Assembly (NCBI GenBank): GCA_008973525.1
Contig: WACJ01000289.1
Coordinates: 1-64,000, forward strand
From: Stenopsyche tienmushanensis
Taxonomy: Eukaryota > Arthropoda > Insecta > Trichoptera > Stenopsychidae
Reading direction: 5' to 3'
DNA: 64,000 nucleotides
Each line of letters starts with the position of its first letter. Position 1 is the first letter of the stretch. Positions 23,101 through 34,965 of the stretch are shown here, one piece after another. A model generated the notes under the pieces. It ran no database searches and was not told where the DNA came from. It was given only the letters and a program-made list of their open reading frames with translations. The position numbers and the translations under genes were made by a program.

Positions 23101-23553
23101 GGCGCTTCATTCTGAAGATTGCTTCAAAAATATCATATATTGATTACAAAAATTAATAAACCAAATAATATGCCTACTTAATAAACGTCTTGCATAACAA
23201 AATACTATTTTTTTATTCATAAACTCCCAATTTTTTCATTTTATTCCATACAAACCAAGAAATATCCAAAAAATGGCTTGGAGTTGGTGGGATCTTTTAT
23301 GAAAAAATCTTGGAGTCCAAAGGGTTAATAATGCGTGATAAACAGATACAAATATGTCTAAATAAAATATTTGAACCTTAGATTTGGCTGCTGTAATCCA
23401 CGATCCCCACCATCCACCTTCCATTGGTTCAAGAGCTTCAGAGGCTTCAATTGCTTTGTCGACATTTTCTATGCTTTCAGTAGATTTTATAGATTTTTCT
23501 GGACTGTCAATTGGTGATTCTTCTTTCACTTGATTCACATTACTACAAAACAT
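20104..23553 (-). CDS. BSD-domain protein, BSDC1-like
   Basis: Exons: 23377-23553 (start uncertain), 21953-22069, 21811-21868, 21639-21736, 21351-21559, 20824-21110 and 20104-20663 (TGA at 20104-20106); phases fit, giving about 501 residues. Order: an N-terminal GGWWGSWITAAKSK block followed by an amphipathic helix (KKDLDELSTAVKSEASHVIN), as in human BSDC1 (GWWRSWL...); the linker SSFLDQVNTVLNPSP; the BSD domain at about 155-235, ending with the conserved FWERYLFRKALLEDK; a Ser/Lys-rich low-complexity region; and a C-terminal SDESWEKEFEIDD matching the DWEKDFDLD end of human BSDC1. The function of BSDC1 is poorly known. The in-frame ATG at 23551-23553 is in an AT-rich stretch, and a TTTTGTAG|T acceptor at 23543 suggests that a first exon lies further upstream and was not found. 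Intron 1 harbours a piggyBac element. Confidence 0.85.
22121..23328 (+). mobile_element. piggyBac-type transposon, decayed, in the BSDC1-type intron 1
   Basis: TTAA at 22121-22124 and 23325-23328 bound the element. The inner ends are inverted: CCCTTACAACTCCAA on the left, and the right end inverts to CCCTTTGGACTCCAA. Inside, on the + strand opposite to the host gene, are broken piggyBac transposase pieces: GYHIFTDRFYTIPTIVGELL and FLIGTIMTNRKSLP (22326-22520), VVILDYIKNMGGVDTAD (about 22675-22725, the conserved NMGGVD block), and a C-terminal cysteine-rich end (about 23010-23140, RNRTQYFC, ALHSEDCFK). The N-terminal part is missing and stops are frequent. Confidence 0.85.
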
Positions 23554-23607
23554 TAAAAAACATTGTTTTGGTGGTTTTAAAAACAAACAAGTTTTTTCAA
23601 ATGACAC

Positions 23608-26334
23608 AATGAATATTTATGAAATGTTGTATAAGAGATGACGCAATAAAAAAGCAGATTATAATACAAATTCAATATAGTTAATTGATGTCTTTTAAGC
23701 AAAAAATATACATTTACACATGTTTATATCAAAGGTCATACTATACATAGAGTTTGTATGATAACAAATTGCATAGCACACTGACCTAAAATGATGTTAA
23801 GAACTTGTTTATAATTGAGGAGATCTTTTGTCGTAATATCGCTTAAAAACCTAATTATGCGAATGGAGAAATTTTAATGATTTATATCAAATGCCCGCTG
23901 ATCATTGTTTATTATGTCAGTCGAAATCAGACTTCAATAGACGGAGATAAAATATACCAATTTGAAATCACATGAAATTTAATACAAAACAGAGTTGCAA
24001 GCAACGAGCCATGGATTTAATGCACCTTCAATGATTCAATTTCATATCGGAATATATCAGAGTTGGATTAAATTAATATAACAAGGCCTCCCACGCAGGT
24101 ACATTTAATTGTTGATATGTGCCTTCTATAATATACGCTCATAAACATGAAATTCCTACGCATTGTGCTAATGGATGTCAATCAAAATATCATTTTGATA
24201 TTTGTTCATCGATTCATCTAGTCACACGAATTAGAAATTGAGATAGTAAAGATATAATTATGACGATTTAAATGCTATTTATATTGAAAATTACATAAAT
24301 GCAGCAACTGAGTTTCACTTGAAATAGGAAAACAGCCATGATTTGCATTGCAAAATTTCTCTTTGTATACGTTTTGTGCTAGAAATATTTGTATAGTTTA
24401 ATATACACAATTTATTGAGTCACGGTTATTTTGCTGTGTTCAATGCATCCACATTTGATTGTTTGAGTATGTGGATAAAAATCAGATAGCAGAGAATTTT
24501 AAACCTGTAAATAGTATAAATAATGTTATTGCATTGAGTGCAAATGAGTACAATCAAATGTTAATTTGCAGGATGATAATCCAAAATATTATTGCCTTCA
24601 TCGTAACACTTCTTCACCTTTCTATAGTGAAATATATTTAACTTTTAAGCCAAAATACTCAGATAGTCCCATTTTTATGTCTTGATGATTGAAGAGAAAA
24701 TAATTGTCTATAGAGTCCCAGGAATTTGATTTTAATTTCAAAACTCCTTTATATAATTGATTCATCCAGATATTTTTTTAAGCAAACTATAACACATCAT
24801 TAATTCTTTAGGTCTTCCACTTTCAGAATTACCTTGTAAATTAAAATTATCTGGTGGAAACTTTTAAAATAATAAATATAATTTTTGTTTCGTAAATAAA
24901 ATTTACATGCATAAAAAATGCCACATTTTAGTTGCGTGCAATTATATATTTGTAGGATAAAGTATCATTTTTAGTTGACGATAATTGGACAATGGCCATG
25001 TTGGTACTTAAAAATAAATTTTGATGAAACAATTAGATGCGGTTGCTATTACAATTGACCTTTACAGATCGACGAGTAAAAACAATTAAGGATACTGATT
25101 AAAGTGTTTTGAAGATTTATAGCTCTTTCAATTTCAGTTGGTTAGTTAAGACCATATATGTGTAAAACATAATTAAGGCGAAAAGTCAGTAAAAATAATT
25201 CAAGAGTTAGGGATATTACAAAATATGTCAATAAAATAAGTTAATAGATGATTCATTCGATACATATTAAGCAAAATCTAATGTGTAGGACGTCATATTT
25301 CATTATTATACGGACGTGGATGAACGGAAAAATTCAAAACGGAAATTGTTTGTTTGAACAAAAATGAAATCAGCTCAACATAGATAAGAAGTAAGCAAGT
25401 AAATTTATTTATACACTATTGGATGACATAAGGCTCTATTTTGATCCTCAGTAAATTTCAATGTTTTTTTAACCCCCAAGTATGCAACATTTTTTAGAAA
25501 AAATATTTCATATTCTGTAAATATTATTATAACTGTGTAGATATTTATTTTATTTGTATGTTTTTTGATAATTTTATTCAGTAAAAAAATCCTATATTGG
25601 ATTACAATTAGCATTTGGAGATATGATGCATCATTGCTGCTGGAAGTCCTGAAGGTTCATGTTGCATTTACAGAAACCCAAATTTAACCATCGGAACAGA
25701 CTAATATGAGGACGGGATTTGATGGTACGGAAACAGATTTTGCTGTTTTTATTGGTTTTTTGCACTACACAAGAAATATAATTTTAACTTTCATCAATTA
25801 ACGCTAATCTTTACAATTCAACGTCTACTTCGTGCATATAATCACTGTCATCAATCACTATCATACACATTTATATCATTGTTCTTTTTCATAATTTTTG
25901 GCATTTGTACGAAAATATTACGAATATAGAATAACAATAAAATCAAAAGTGAAATGAGGCCGTCTTCAAGTGCGCGTATCAAGGGTTAATTTCAATATGT
26001 TATGTACCAATCTGGCCAATAACCTCATCACCATTGTTATTTCTAGAAGACAAACTGAATATCGTGAAGGATCGTATAAAAATCCGTATTTAAACACGAA
26101 GAGTTAAAAATATGATCAGCCGATTTAACAGTTTGAATGCAAAGCATTGTTATAACTGTGCCAAAAGTGCAGGATGACAATACAGACATTGAACTAATCA
26201 GATATTGTGTACTTGACGCCGTGGCACGTTTTGTGTTGCATCTGCATGTATTTTATTTTGTGTGTAATAAATGGTTAAAATCTATGTGTGTATCTTTATG
26301 TGCCGTGTCTTCCAAAAATGTTGACAACCAGAAG
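23608..26334. other. AT-rich region upstream of the BSDC1-type gene
   Basis: No coding sequence is recognised. The missing first exon and the promoter of the BSDC1-type gene could lie in the first few kb. A possible piggyBac-type MITE at 25469-25989 is listed separately. Confidence 0.4.
25469..25989. mobile_element. Possible piggyBac-type MITE with TTAA ends
   Basis: TTAACCCCCAAGTATGC at the left and GCGTATCAAGGGTTAA at the right form imperfect inverted ends with TTAA at both sides, 521 bp apart. There is no transposase remnant. The ends are shorter and less alike than in the 22-kb element, so chance is not excluded. Confidence 0.35.
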
Positions 26335-26770
26335 TCCAATCTTGATTTTTTCGACTGCTTGCTGCCCGGAACAATGATCTGGTGCTAAGACCGGTCCACT
26401 TCCGGAGGTTCTTCAGCTATGATGTCTTTCGGCAGCCTCGACTCCGATGACCAATGATCTTTCCCTGTATTAACCGGCACAGGAGATCATATTTTTGGTT
26501 ACTTATGACATGGCCAAAGTACTCCAGTTTGCACCTTTTTATGGTGTTGAGTGCCTTGACCTGTTTATTCGCCACATTTTGAACACCTGGAGCTTTTGCA
26601 TATGACGTCTGTCAGAGTCTATGATTCCAACCCATACAGAAGGATGCTGAGCATGTAATAGCATAAATTCAGAGTCTGAGAGTCAATTTGAGGTCTTGTG
26701 AGGTAAACACACGCTTTTTGTCACATGATTACTAAATATCATCCACTTTGGATTTATATTTTTGTTCGCC
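26335..26770 (-). mobile_element. LINE reverse-transcriptase C-terminal remnant
   Basis: On the - strand, broken frames read MLSILLYGLES, then LQVFKMWRINRSRHST, then YFGHVISNQKYDLLCRLIQG, KIIGHRSRGCRKTS, LKNLRKWTGLSTRSLFRAAS. This is the usual order at the end of many LINE polyproteins (YG-E-W, then FGH-x-R, then GK-x-G-R-x-G-R, then LK-LR-W-G). Stops and frameshifts show it is dead. The 5' part is missing. Confidence 0.7.
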
Positions 26771-29700
26771 TTGCGACCCATTTTAGATCTAAGAATTTAA
26801 ACTCTATTCTAAATGTAAACATATCAATTCATATTCAACATAAAACTCATCAGAACAACATTAAAAAAATCAATGTCATAAATGCGTGAGACAATGAACC
26901 AGAAAGACTTAATGGAATATAATTTAAATAATCTATATTGATCCATTTTCACTCTCAGTTTATTTAATATACTTTAGTATTAAATAAATGTTAATATTAT
27001 TATAAGCAATTATACATTTTTTGTGTATATAAAATATTAAAAGATGTATTGAAACAATTTACTAGTAATATTTATAAATACAGCTCTCTGCGTATTCATT
27101 TGTTTTGATGATATTCAAAATATTTTTTAAATTTCGTACTATTGTCATTCAGTTTGATAAAGATATATCAGAATTTATTATCTTAATAGCCGTATATAAA
27201 AGTTTGATAAATATATATTTAAAACAGATGAGATGTATATAAAAAAAAAATCATTCATACATAATACAATATAATTGGACGGTGAATTTAAGGTGTGTTC
27301 AAAAAATAATGACATTTTTTGGAAATCTATCTAGTGTGAAATTTGATTTACGAAGGCTCCAGAATAAATGCTTTGTTGTCAAAATGTAAATATTATCTAA
27401 AATGTACCGTAATGCGCAATAAAAAGTTGAAATGAAAACCTGCAGTCACGTAGACGTAATTAGGCATAAAAATCCATACATTTTTCATAGTCGAATTCGA
27501 ATGTCAAATTATGCGAATTCGATTGAAAAGCATAGGGATATTTTTTTCTTAAAGTGGAATATCAATAATACACCTTTACATAATAAACATGAAAGAGCTT
27601 AAATGTCGGACATGTACTTTAATAAGGTGTAATTATGCGCAGTAGAAGAGCTGCGCGAAGAAGTTCGGCTGTGGATTAGAAAAAACGCTAAAGGATCAGA
27701 TAAAAAGCTCACACATCGGCCATGGCGAGAACGCCCCGGACGCGGTCGGGCCTCAGCGAACTGACAGCTGCAGCCGCTGTTTGTTGACGACCGCCATGTT
27801 AGCCACGGTCCACTATTGCCACCCGTAAAATTAAAAAAACAACCACGCCATACTTTGCGCCACTTATTCGACGCATGTCAATCGATACTCTATTTATTTT
27901 TTTAATACGTCCTAAAATCTAAATTGCATTAAATACATGGCATTCGTTTATTCATAATCTAAATTTAGCATAATGATTTATTGTCAAAATAATACATTAC
28001 CAAGCTCCAATTATAAATTAAATTTATTTAATATAAACTTATTAATGCGCTTTAAAAATCATAAAAAATACGTGGCTAAATTTAAAATTAAAATACTGAT
28101 ATATTATTTCATTAATGACGCATACTTGAATTAAAACTATTTAAATTCTATACATGGATGCTTTAAAATATATAAATGAAAGGGCAAATATGCTTAATAG
28201 TATGACCATAAAAATGTAATAGTTAAAGTCCATTTAATTTAGTAATGCATGTTAATAGAGCATGTTATATTTATTATCATTAAAAAATAGTATACGTTAT
28301 CGTCTAAAGATAACAATGTTATTGTCATTGTTATATGTTATCTTCGAATTTATCGACAGAAAGCGATAACGTCGATTATTACAGGTGATCATTTTGAATG
28401 TATTTTTATTTTTATGCAAGTTCTTTAACATTTTTCAATTTTATTAAACAAGAGAGGGTTTAACATTTTATTAATTTGGACCTCGATTATTAAGCTTATT
28501 TATCAAAGAAATTGTTGAATATCACATCAACTATGAAAACAATATATAAAATATCATCGAACAGTTTTTTTAGTAATTTCAGGAGACATTGAAGGTGTTA
28601 AATGACACAACAAAAATTATTTCTCAAAATTATTGAATAGGCCCTTCTCTTTACAATTAATGTATGAAATTGTTAAAAGAAAACGACGAAGATTAGGAGC
28701 GAATAAATACAACAAAGCTTGGATTATTTGCAGAGCTTCCCAGATATCCTCCATCAAGATGATGATGGACAAAACGTTAGTGTAAAGCATTTAGATTTAT
28801 TGAAGTGAAACTTGTAAAGACGCACTTGGAAAAATTGGTTTGTGTGTATCTATAGGTAATATAAAGCAACCACTGCACCAGTGGTAAGCCTATTTTATTA
28901 TATTTACACAACACATAGCGCAATCTTTTAGCTAACAATTTCAATTTAAAACAGATTTTTCTTAGGAGTTAAGAAGTTTCATTTCTACCGTCTCGCGTAT
29001 TTTTTGCTATTTGATTAGTGCATTTCTCATATTTCAAATAAGGAAATAACTAATAGAAGTAAAAAAGCAACGCAATTGGAAAATGCTACGATCAATCTCT
29101 TGCTTCATTAATATTATTCTGATTTATTTGCTTAGAAGTAAATTGAAACCACGGAACTTGGCAATAGTATAAGTATTTTATCGCTGAGTAACGTGTTATG
29201 TACGTGACTTTCGAGCCATTGGTTTCAAATTTAAAAAAAGTAAATAAACCATACGTCAAACTTTTATGTTCTTGAAGGTGTATAACCTGAAGTTGAATAA
29301 CTTATGATGTTTAATGGCAATGCGAGTCCGGGATAAAGTATATTAGTAAAATAAATATCACTTATTCATAAATATCCCACGGATTATGTTCTAACAACCG
29401 ATAAAAGTATTTTTACATTCGTTAATTAAATAATTAAATCTAGTTCCTTATTGTTTTTATTATTAGCGTAGTAAACGAAATAAGTATTTTTTAAATAGAT
29501 AATTTAGCAGTATATTAGTTCAATTCTACCAAATCAAGTGTTACCAACTTAGCTCCATTATAGCTGATAACAGCATGCTGATTTTTGGCTGAACGTTAGT
29601 TTCCTCTAAAAAATTAGAGATCCTCTAAAAAATTATTGTCTAAGAAGACAATATTTATGATTCATCAAGTCCATCAATAATATGGAGCGGTGAATGACCA

Positions 29701-29989
29701 TAAGACAGCGTGCACATGCTCAGGTGATAATATAAGTCGTAATAATCAATTATTTTGAATCCAATCCATGTATTGACTATTGAATCGTATACCGAGACAT
29801 TCCATCCAGAAATTGTCAATCAATTTTGTTTACTGGATACTGAGAAATGAGCTGAGATCTTATAAGATCCTAAAAATGTAAGATTTTATCGACAGTTAAA
29901 ATAATAAAATAAAGGCAATTAAATGCTAGAAAATGATTCCCAAATATTATCGTCTTGGTCAAAAATATATTAATGATTTATCAATAAGC

Positions 29990-30374
29990 GAACGTTCGGA
30001 TCAAATTATTTGAAGCAGTGATTGACCACGAGAAAGCAAGAATGAATCCAGGCCATAACATGGATCGCATTGTTCTCTGAAGCTCGTCTTGCACTTTGAG
30101 TTTGAAGAGAAATAGAGATGGAGAGAGTATCTTGCAGGTCGGAGATTATGAATGGGAGACAGAGACTGAGAGAGGATCTTGCGTACCTTGTAGGATTGTA
30201 TAGATCGTTAAACCAAATGTATCGACTAATAATGATATGTGAATGACATAATTATTCGATTTCAAGTATATTTTTTCAAGTTTACTTGAATAAATTACCG
30301 AATATTGTGTACTATTGACAGTGTTTATTTATTTATGTACACGCTTCATACACGCTGCGACGGTCCCGACAGAT
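29990..30374 (+). mobile_element. Possible solo LTR or LTR 3' half
   Basis: The segment has the layout of an LTR 3' half: a purine-rich GAGA tract (30105-30180), then AATAAA-like signals followed by GTGTACTATTGACAGTGTTT and a GC-rich end terminating ACGGTCCCGACA. The left end, target duplication and internal coding region were not found, so this is a resemblance only. Confidence 0.25.
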
Positions 30375-31924
30375 AAGTGGATTTGTACGGATGATATATA
30401 AAATAGCATCTAAGTTTATGATGATTTATTATTATCGCATAAATCTAAAGAGCTTCATATTCACCAGACTGTAAATATTCTTGATTATGGTTAACCATTC
30501 TAGTATAGGATGCAGCAGGGAAACTTCCTTATTTGAAATGCGCACCCTAGAACGACAGTTATTTTGAAAAGGATGGGAGAGGAACTCATTCAAAAGAGTA
30601 AGATCTAACGTTTTCTATCATATAGATTTAGTAACGATCGCTTTAGAGGCGCCACCTAGCTTAACTTATAAATTCATATATATGTATAATAGATAACAAT
30701 ATGTTACAAAATGTTCTGCTCTAAATGAGTTAATTATTATATATAGTATTGGTCAAATATAACTTAAATACATCCCCTAATATGTCAATTAAATGTTTGA
30801 GAAATATTGTTTAAGTTTTAAGTTAGTTTATCCTGTGGAAAATCGACATTATTCAAATAAGGTCCGAAATTTATTGGATGGATTCTGTTACACTTTTTCA
30901 AATTCTAAATCGTGAATTGCTGCGAATCGTTGTTTCCTATTTGCGTATTATTTTCCATTGTTAATATTCAAGTTAAGCAAACACCTGATTATATAGAGGA
31001 CCTGAAGAAGGGGCAAGGATATAAATTTGGACGAGACCATCGGAGACGAACCGTGACGCCAGTGATTGGGTGAGTTGACGCGTCAACGTGCGTCATTGCG
31101 TCAAATAAGGACGAAGGCTTCGCAGGAAGGCTTTAAATTCTTTCTCGGAAATGTTTTATTTCTTATGGGCGAAGCGTTTGAGTTTCTACACATAACTATC
31201 TATAGCGACGAACAATTCCCCTTTTATTAATAAAATTCCCCTCGCGACAGTATTAAAATATTTACATTTCCGTCGGATGTTACTCCATTTTTAGCGCACA
31301 CATGTGATATTATACTTTTGTAAAAATGTAATTAAAGGCAGCCTTAAAGCCGGATGCTGTTGTGTAGTTTTTTATCGCTGAAAAAGGCTCGAGGAGTGCA
31401 TCATAAATCAGATCTTAAAAATGGATCGAATCGAATAATTGACTTAAAACTTTAAAGTCATACCCTGCGACAACCGTCAGATCTAGCCATAGGGCTTAGT
31501 GTGTCATTGATTGATGTCGAACCATTGATCAGTGTTGTCATATGCACCCAATAATATAGGAAAATACCAACGAAAAAATTTAAGCACAAAGGCGAAACAT
31601 CATTTGATTCATATATAACACGAAAATAATTAAATCTCTAAAAAAATATATTTATGTTTATAAATGTATTTTTAAAAAAAATCCCATTTTTTGTAATTTT
31701 TATCATTGTTTTGCCTTTTGCTTAGAAATATACTCTCTATAGCTTTTAAAAGAACTTCAATAAGTTCAGATAATGCCAATGCATTTTTATTGGCAGTTTA
31801 TTCGCTTTCTTCTGTTTTGTTACCTATAAGTTTGAACCGTTTTTGTGTAATATATAAAAATGCTACTGGTTGCTTTACACTTAGTAATGATAGCGCAGCG
31901 CGTGCGCGTAGCGTGTTTATGTAC

Positions 31925-31939
31925 GTGTGTGTGTGTGTG
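31925..31939 (+). repeat. Short GT microsatellite
   Basis: An uninterrupted run of about seven GT units. Nothing else is attached to it. Confidence 0.8.
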
Positions 31940-32264
31940 CAACAGAGACGGAGTGACTACAAATTACTACGATTCTCTCTCTGTCTCTTTCTGCTACTGC
32001 GCCTATAGAAAATATATACGAGTGAGATTTCTTACTTACAAGAAAAAAATGATTTAATTTAAGCCCCTTGTAGTCCGACATTCCAATACAAGTATAGTAG
32101 ATATGTATGATAAAGCTTCATCAATGTAAAAAATACAAAAGTGTGATTCTGGATTGCCTAATCGTAATGAATCTTTTTGTAAGTCGCCAAGTGAGTGTAG
32201 CGTAAGACAATCCACATTTTATGATTCTAAAAAAAAAAACCGCGAGAACATTCAAAAGTTCAAC

Positions 32265-32700
32265 CGTTCATCAGATTGCGATAAAACTTCGCGCGAGTAA
32301 CATAGGCATATTTTAAAATATATAAAAATCAATGTTTGTTTGTCCGTATTTAATGCGCTGCCATACCATTCATCCAATCGCTATAAAATTTTATCAACTT
32401 ATTATTTACACTTGTGGAAATAACACAGGCATAGTAAAATGTTGTATGGATGCACCATGTTGGTGCATATTGTTCTGGTGAAATGGAGTTTGGATTGCAG
32501 GGACGGAGAGAGAAAGGATGCGCACGCAATACGGTGATTAAATCCGTCTTCGAGACGAGAGCTTGTGTGCATATGCTTTTGGATCCCAGCTCTTCGGCTC
32601 GCGCTACACGTGACCTGAAGCAATAAACCACGTACTGCATTTCATTTCAAATAATTATTAAGCGCTTATGGTATTACAACGCATGCCGGGTATTCGCTAG
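32265..32700 (+). mobile_element. Helitron-like non-autonomous element, copy 2
   Basis: The best-preserved copy. The inner 5' block is TATAAAAATCAATGTTTGTT followed by TGTCCG, typical of insect Helitron starts. The 3' end is CGCATGCCGGGTATTCGCTAG, with CTAG at 32697-32700 followed by T, as expected for CTRR-T Helitron termini. There is no coding capacity. It matches copies at 1950-2232 and 36367-36668. Confidence 0.6.
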
Positions 32701-34395
32701 TATATAATAAAGCTTTCCACACACAGTTTCTGTGATGTATGCGACGGATTCAAAAAGGCTACAAACGATTCTCCCTTTCTCTCTCTTTTACACTGTCCAT
32801 TGGAGCTTCACTTTTCGTGACGTTTAAGCCATTTTTGTTTAAGCGCTTATGTTACTTATACTTTAAAGATAAAAATGCGCGAGATAATGGATGAAGTTGT
32901 GTAATATATAATAAAATAGGCGCGCAACTGGTTTCGTGATTGCGCTATGCTATATTAAATACGCGTCCATAGGCGTTTTTATCGATATTATAATGAAATA
33001 TCTTTTATCCAGTGTTGATTTATGTCGATTTTATTATTGATATTATATATGCGAAAAATTTAAATTCATTTTCAATAGTCGATTGTATATTATTTAATAT
33101 GAAAGTTAGACAAATGTCGATCAATTTATTTAATCAGAATTTAAAGTTTCCGTGAAATGTTTTAAAGCTGGTGTATGGCAGCATTCGCGGTGATGTACAC
33201 GGTGGCCTAAAATACGTTTCAAGATGCCTGTCTTTCTGTCTTTGTTTACGTTTTTTCGCAATAAATCGTCTGTTTCTTATGCACTTTCTTGACTCGCGTT
33301 CAGATACTTTTTTTTCCTCCCGTACCGTAAAAAACTCCAACAAAAACACATAATTCGAGAAAATACCTTTTCATTTGCTAAAAAAGATACGCGTGCTTTT
33401 ATTTATTTAATTATTTATTTATTTATATATATGTGCATGTCGCTAGATCCGTTAGCCTCCTGCGGCGTCCTCGACTTGGTCCTGTGACGTTTATTAATGA
33501 AGCGAGCGCCAAAAAAATGTTAGACATCAAATGCTAGAGTTTGACGAGCTCACGCGTACCCCCCGCAATACAAAGAATTTGGTTTTAGGTGTGGACAGCT
33601 GACTAAATTATTTTTTTCATCAATCGTCTGTCAAAAATGATCTTGAGGTATTTAAATAATAAATTCGATAGTATGATATTTCAAAACAATGATTAAATAT
33701 TTGATTATCTTATTTTATGGACGAAAAGTTAATATAAACAAAAAAGTTGTCTCCTCGATTTTGTGCGGTAATGGAAGGTTGTGTTACTTGGAGTATGGTT
33801 TCCTGGCAGATTAACCGTGGGTTAAAAGATAAAGTGAACTAATGAAATTGTAGTTAATCGTAGGGTCCCATTACCGGGCACAGATCTGGGGGAGGATCCA
33901 GCAGGCTTTCGTTTCCAGCATAATAGAATGCTATAAGAAGCCATCGTCGCAATCATGCAACAAAAATATGTTACATATTTATTTATATTTACAAATACAT
34001 TTGAGTAATGATTAACGCTTTCATTCGTGAATTATTTAATTTAATTTAATCTTATTTTTTAAGTGAGACTTTTATTGGCGTGGTAGGGTAAATTTGGCTG
34101 GATGAGAAAGAGATGCGTAGCACAGAGAAATCAGTGACACTTTTTATATATTACACAAACACAACTTAAGATAAGTACAGACAGAGTCAGAGCCGTAACA
34201 AGGGTATGAAACGCCTGGGGCAAGTATCTTACTTTCACCCCCTTCCTTCCTCCAGGAAATTCAAATAAAGTTAAAAAAAACTATTATAAATGAAATATAT
34301 TAAAATAATATACGAATATAGTCCCATAAATACTCGACGTAACGCACAAATGGCGTTTATTGTTTAAGAAAACACCCGCGCGCTACCATGATATG
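32701..34395. other. Gene-free region
   Basis: A mixture of AT-rich DNA and short GC-balanced patches (for example 32900-32965, 33425-33565 and 33860-33960). No family resemblance in any frame. Confidence 0.4.
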
Positions 34396-34482
34396 TATTT
34401 AGTACACCATATGAAATTCTGAACCCCGTATCTATTATATTTCATATCAATATTCCCATTATTAGAGTCGATTTGTAGTAAA
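34396..34482 (-). repeat. Short dispersed repeat, uninterrupted copy
   Basis: Inverse of the two arms found at 5240-5310 and 5895-5960: TATTTAGTACACCATATGA, TTTCATATCAATATTCCCA, TTATTAGAGTCGA. The arms are directly joined here, with no LINE and less internal sequence. Confidence 0.5.
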
Positions 34483-34544
34483 TACATCATGATTAAGAAA
34501 AAGTTAGACGATGCCGTTTGAGTTACCAAGATGAACCGCGCAGT

Positions 34545-34690
34545 AGTTGACCAAATGAGGTAACCACTCCAGAAATGTTAAAGAAAATCTATAAAATAGT
34601 ATCGGATGACAATGCAGTGTAATTGCGCGAACTAGCAGATATAGTAAGCCTTTCAAAAAATTATCATTCTCAACATCAAGTGTAACTTAA
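34545..34690 (+). mobile_element. Mariner transposase N-terminal fragment
   Basis: The + frame reads TTPEMLKKIYKIVSDDNAV, a stop, then LRELADIVSLSKNYHSQHQV. This corresponds to the mariner helix-turn-helix region (pattern T-E-x-V-K-K-V-H-x-I-V, then K-V-R-E-I-A-x-x-L-x-I-S). It is a short isolated fragment followed directly by the family A repeat. Confidence 0.5.
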
Positions 34691-34839
34691 AACAAAACAA
34701 AAAAACTAGCTAAGATAAATTAGCAAGATAGAGACCTCATTTGCCACGAGCCACCTATGTAATTTAGCATCTGATGAGGCATCCGTGGTCGTACAGATGC
34801 CCCCGGGTACGCATTTATCCCTAAAAATGCAGCAAAAAG

Positions 34840-34965
34840 CCCTAAAAGAGGACGAAGTGGCCACAAGGTCTGTGTTCAACCGGTCCGCTTTTCGGACCGC
34901 TGACATGACGAATGAACGCCTCGTGATCGGACACCATAACCGTACATGTCTATAGAACGATTGCG
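34840..34965 (+). repeat. Dispersed repeat family A, copy 2
   Basis: Matches 17249-17385: AAAAAGCCCTAAAAGAGGAC, CGGTCCGCTTTTCGGACCGC, ACGAATGAACGCCTCGTG. CGGTCCGCTTTTCGGACCG is a hairpin within this copy (CGGTCCG and CGGACCG), weaker in copy 1. Confidence 0.6.

Larger units (their letters stand above)
26771..32264. other. Gene-free AT-rich region with a GC-richer patch and possible LTR debris
   Basis: No gene recognised. Points of note: a GC-rich patch at about 27640-27825 containing CGCCATGTTAG; a 28310-28365 hairpin-like AT-rich inverted repeat; a possible solo LTR end near 30370; less AT-rich unique sequence at 31000-31130; and a GT run at 31925-31939. Confidence 0.35.

Noticed and set aside
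28310..28365. AT-rich hairpin AGATAACAATG / CATTGTTATATGTTATCT
   Set aside because: Imperfect and low-complexity; such hairpins are expected by chance in AT-rich DNA.
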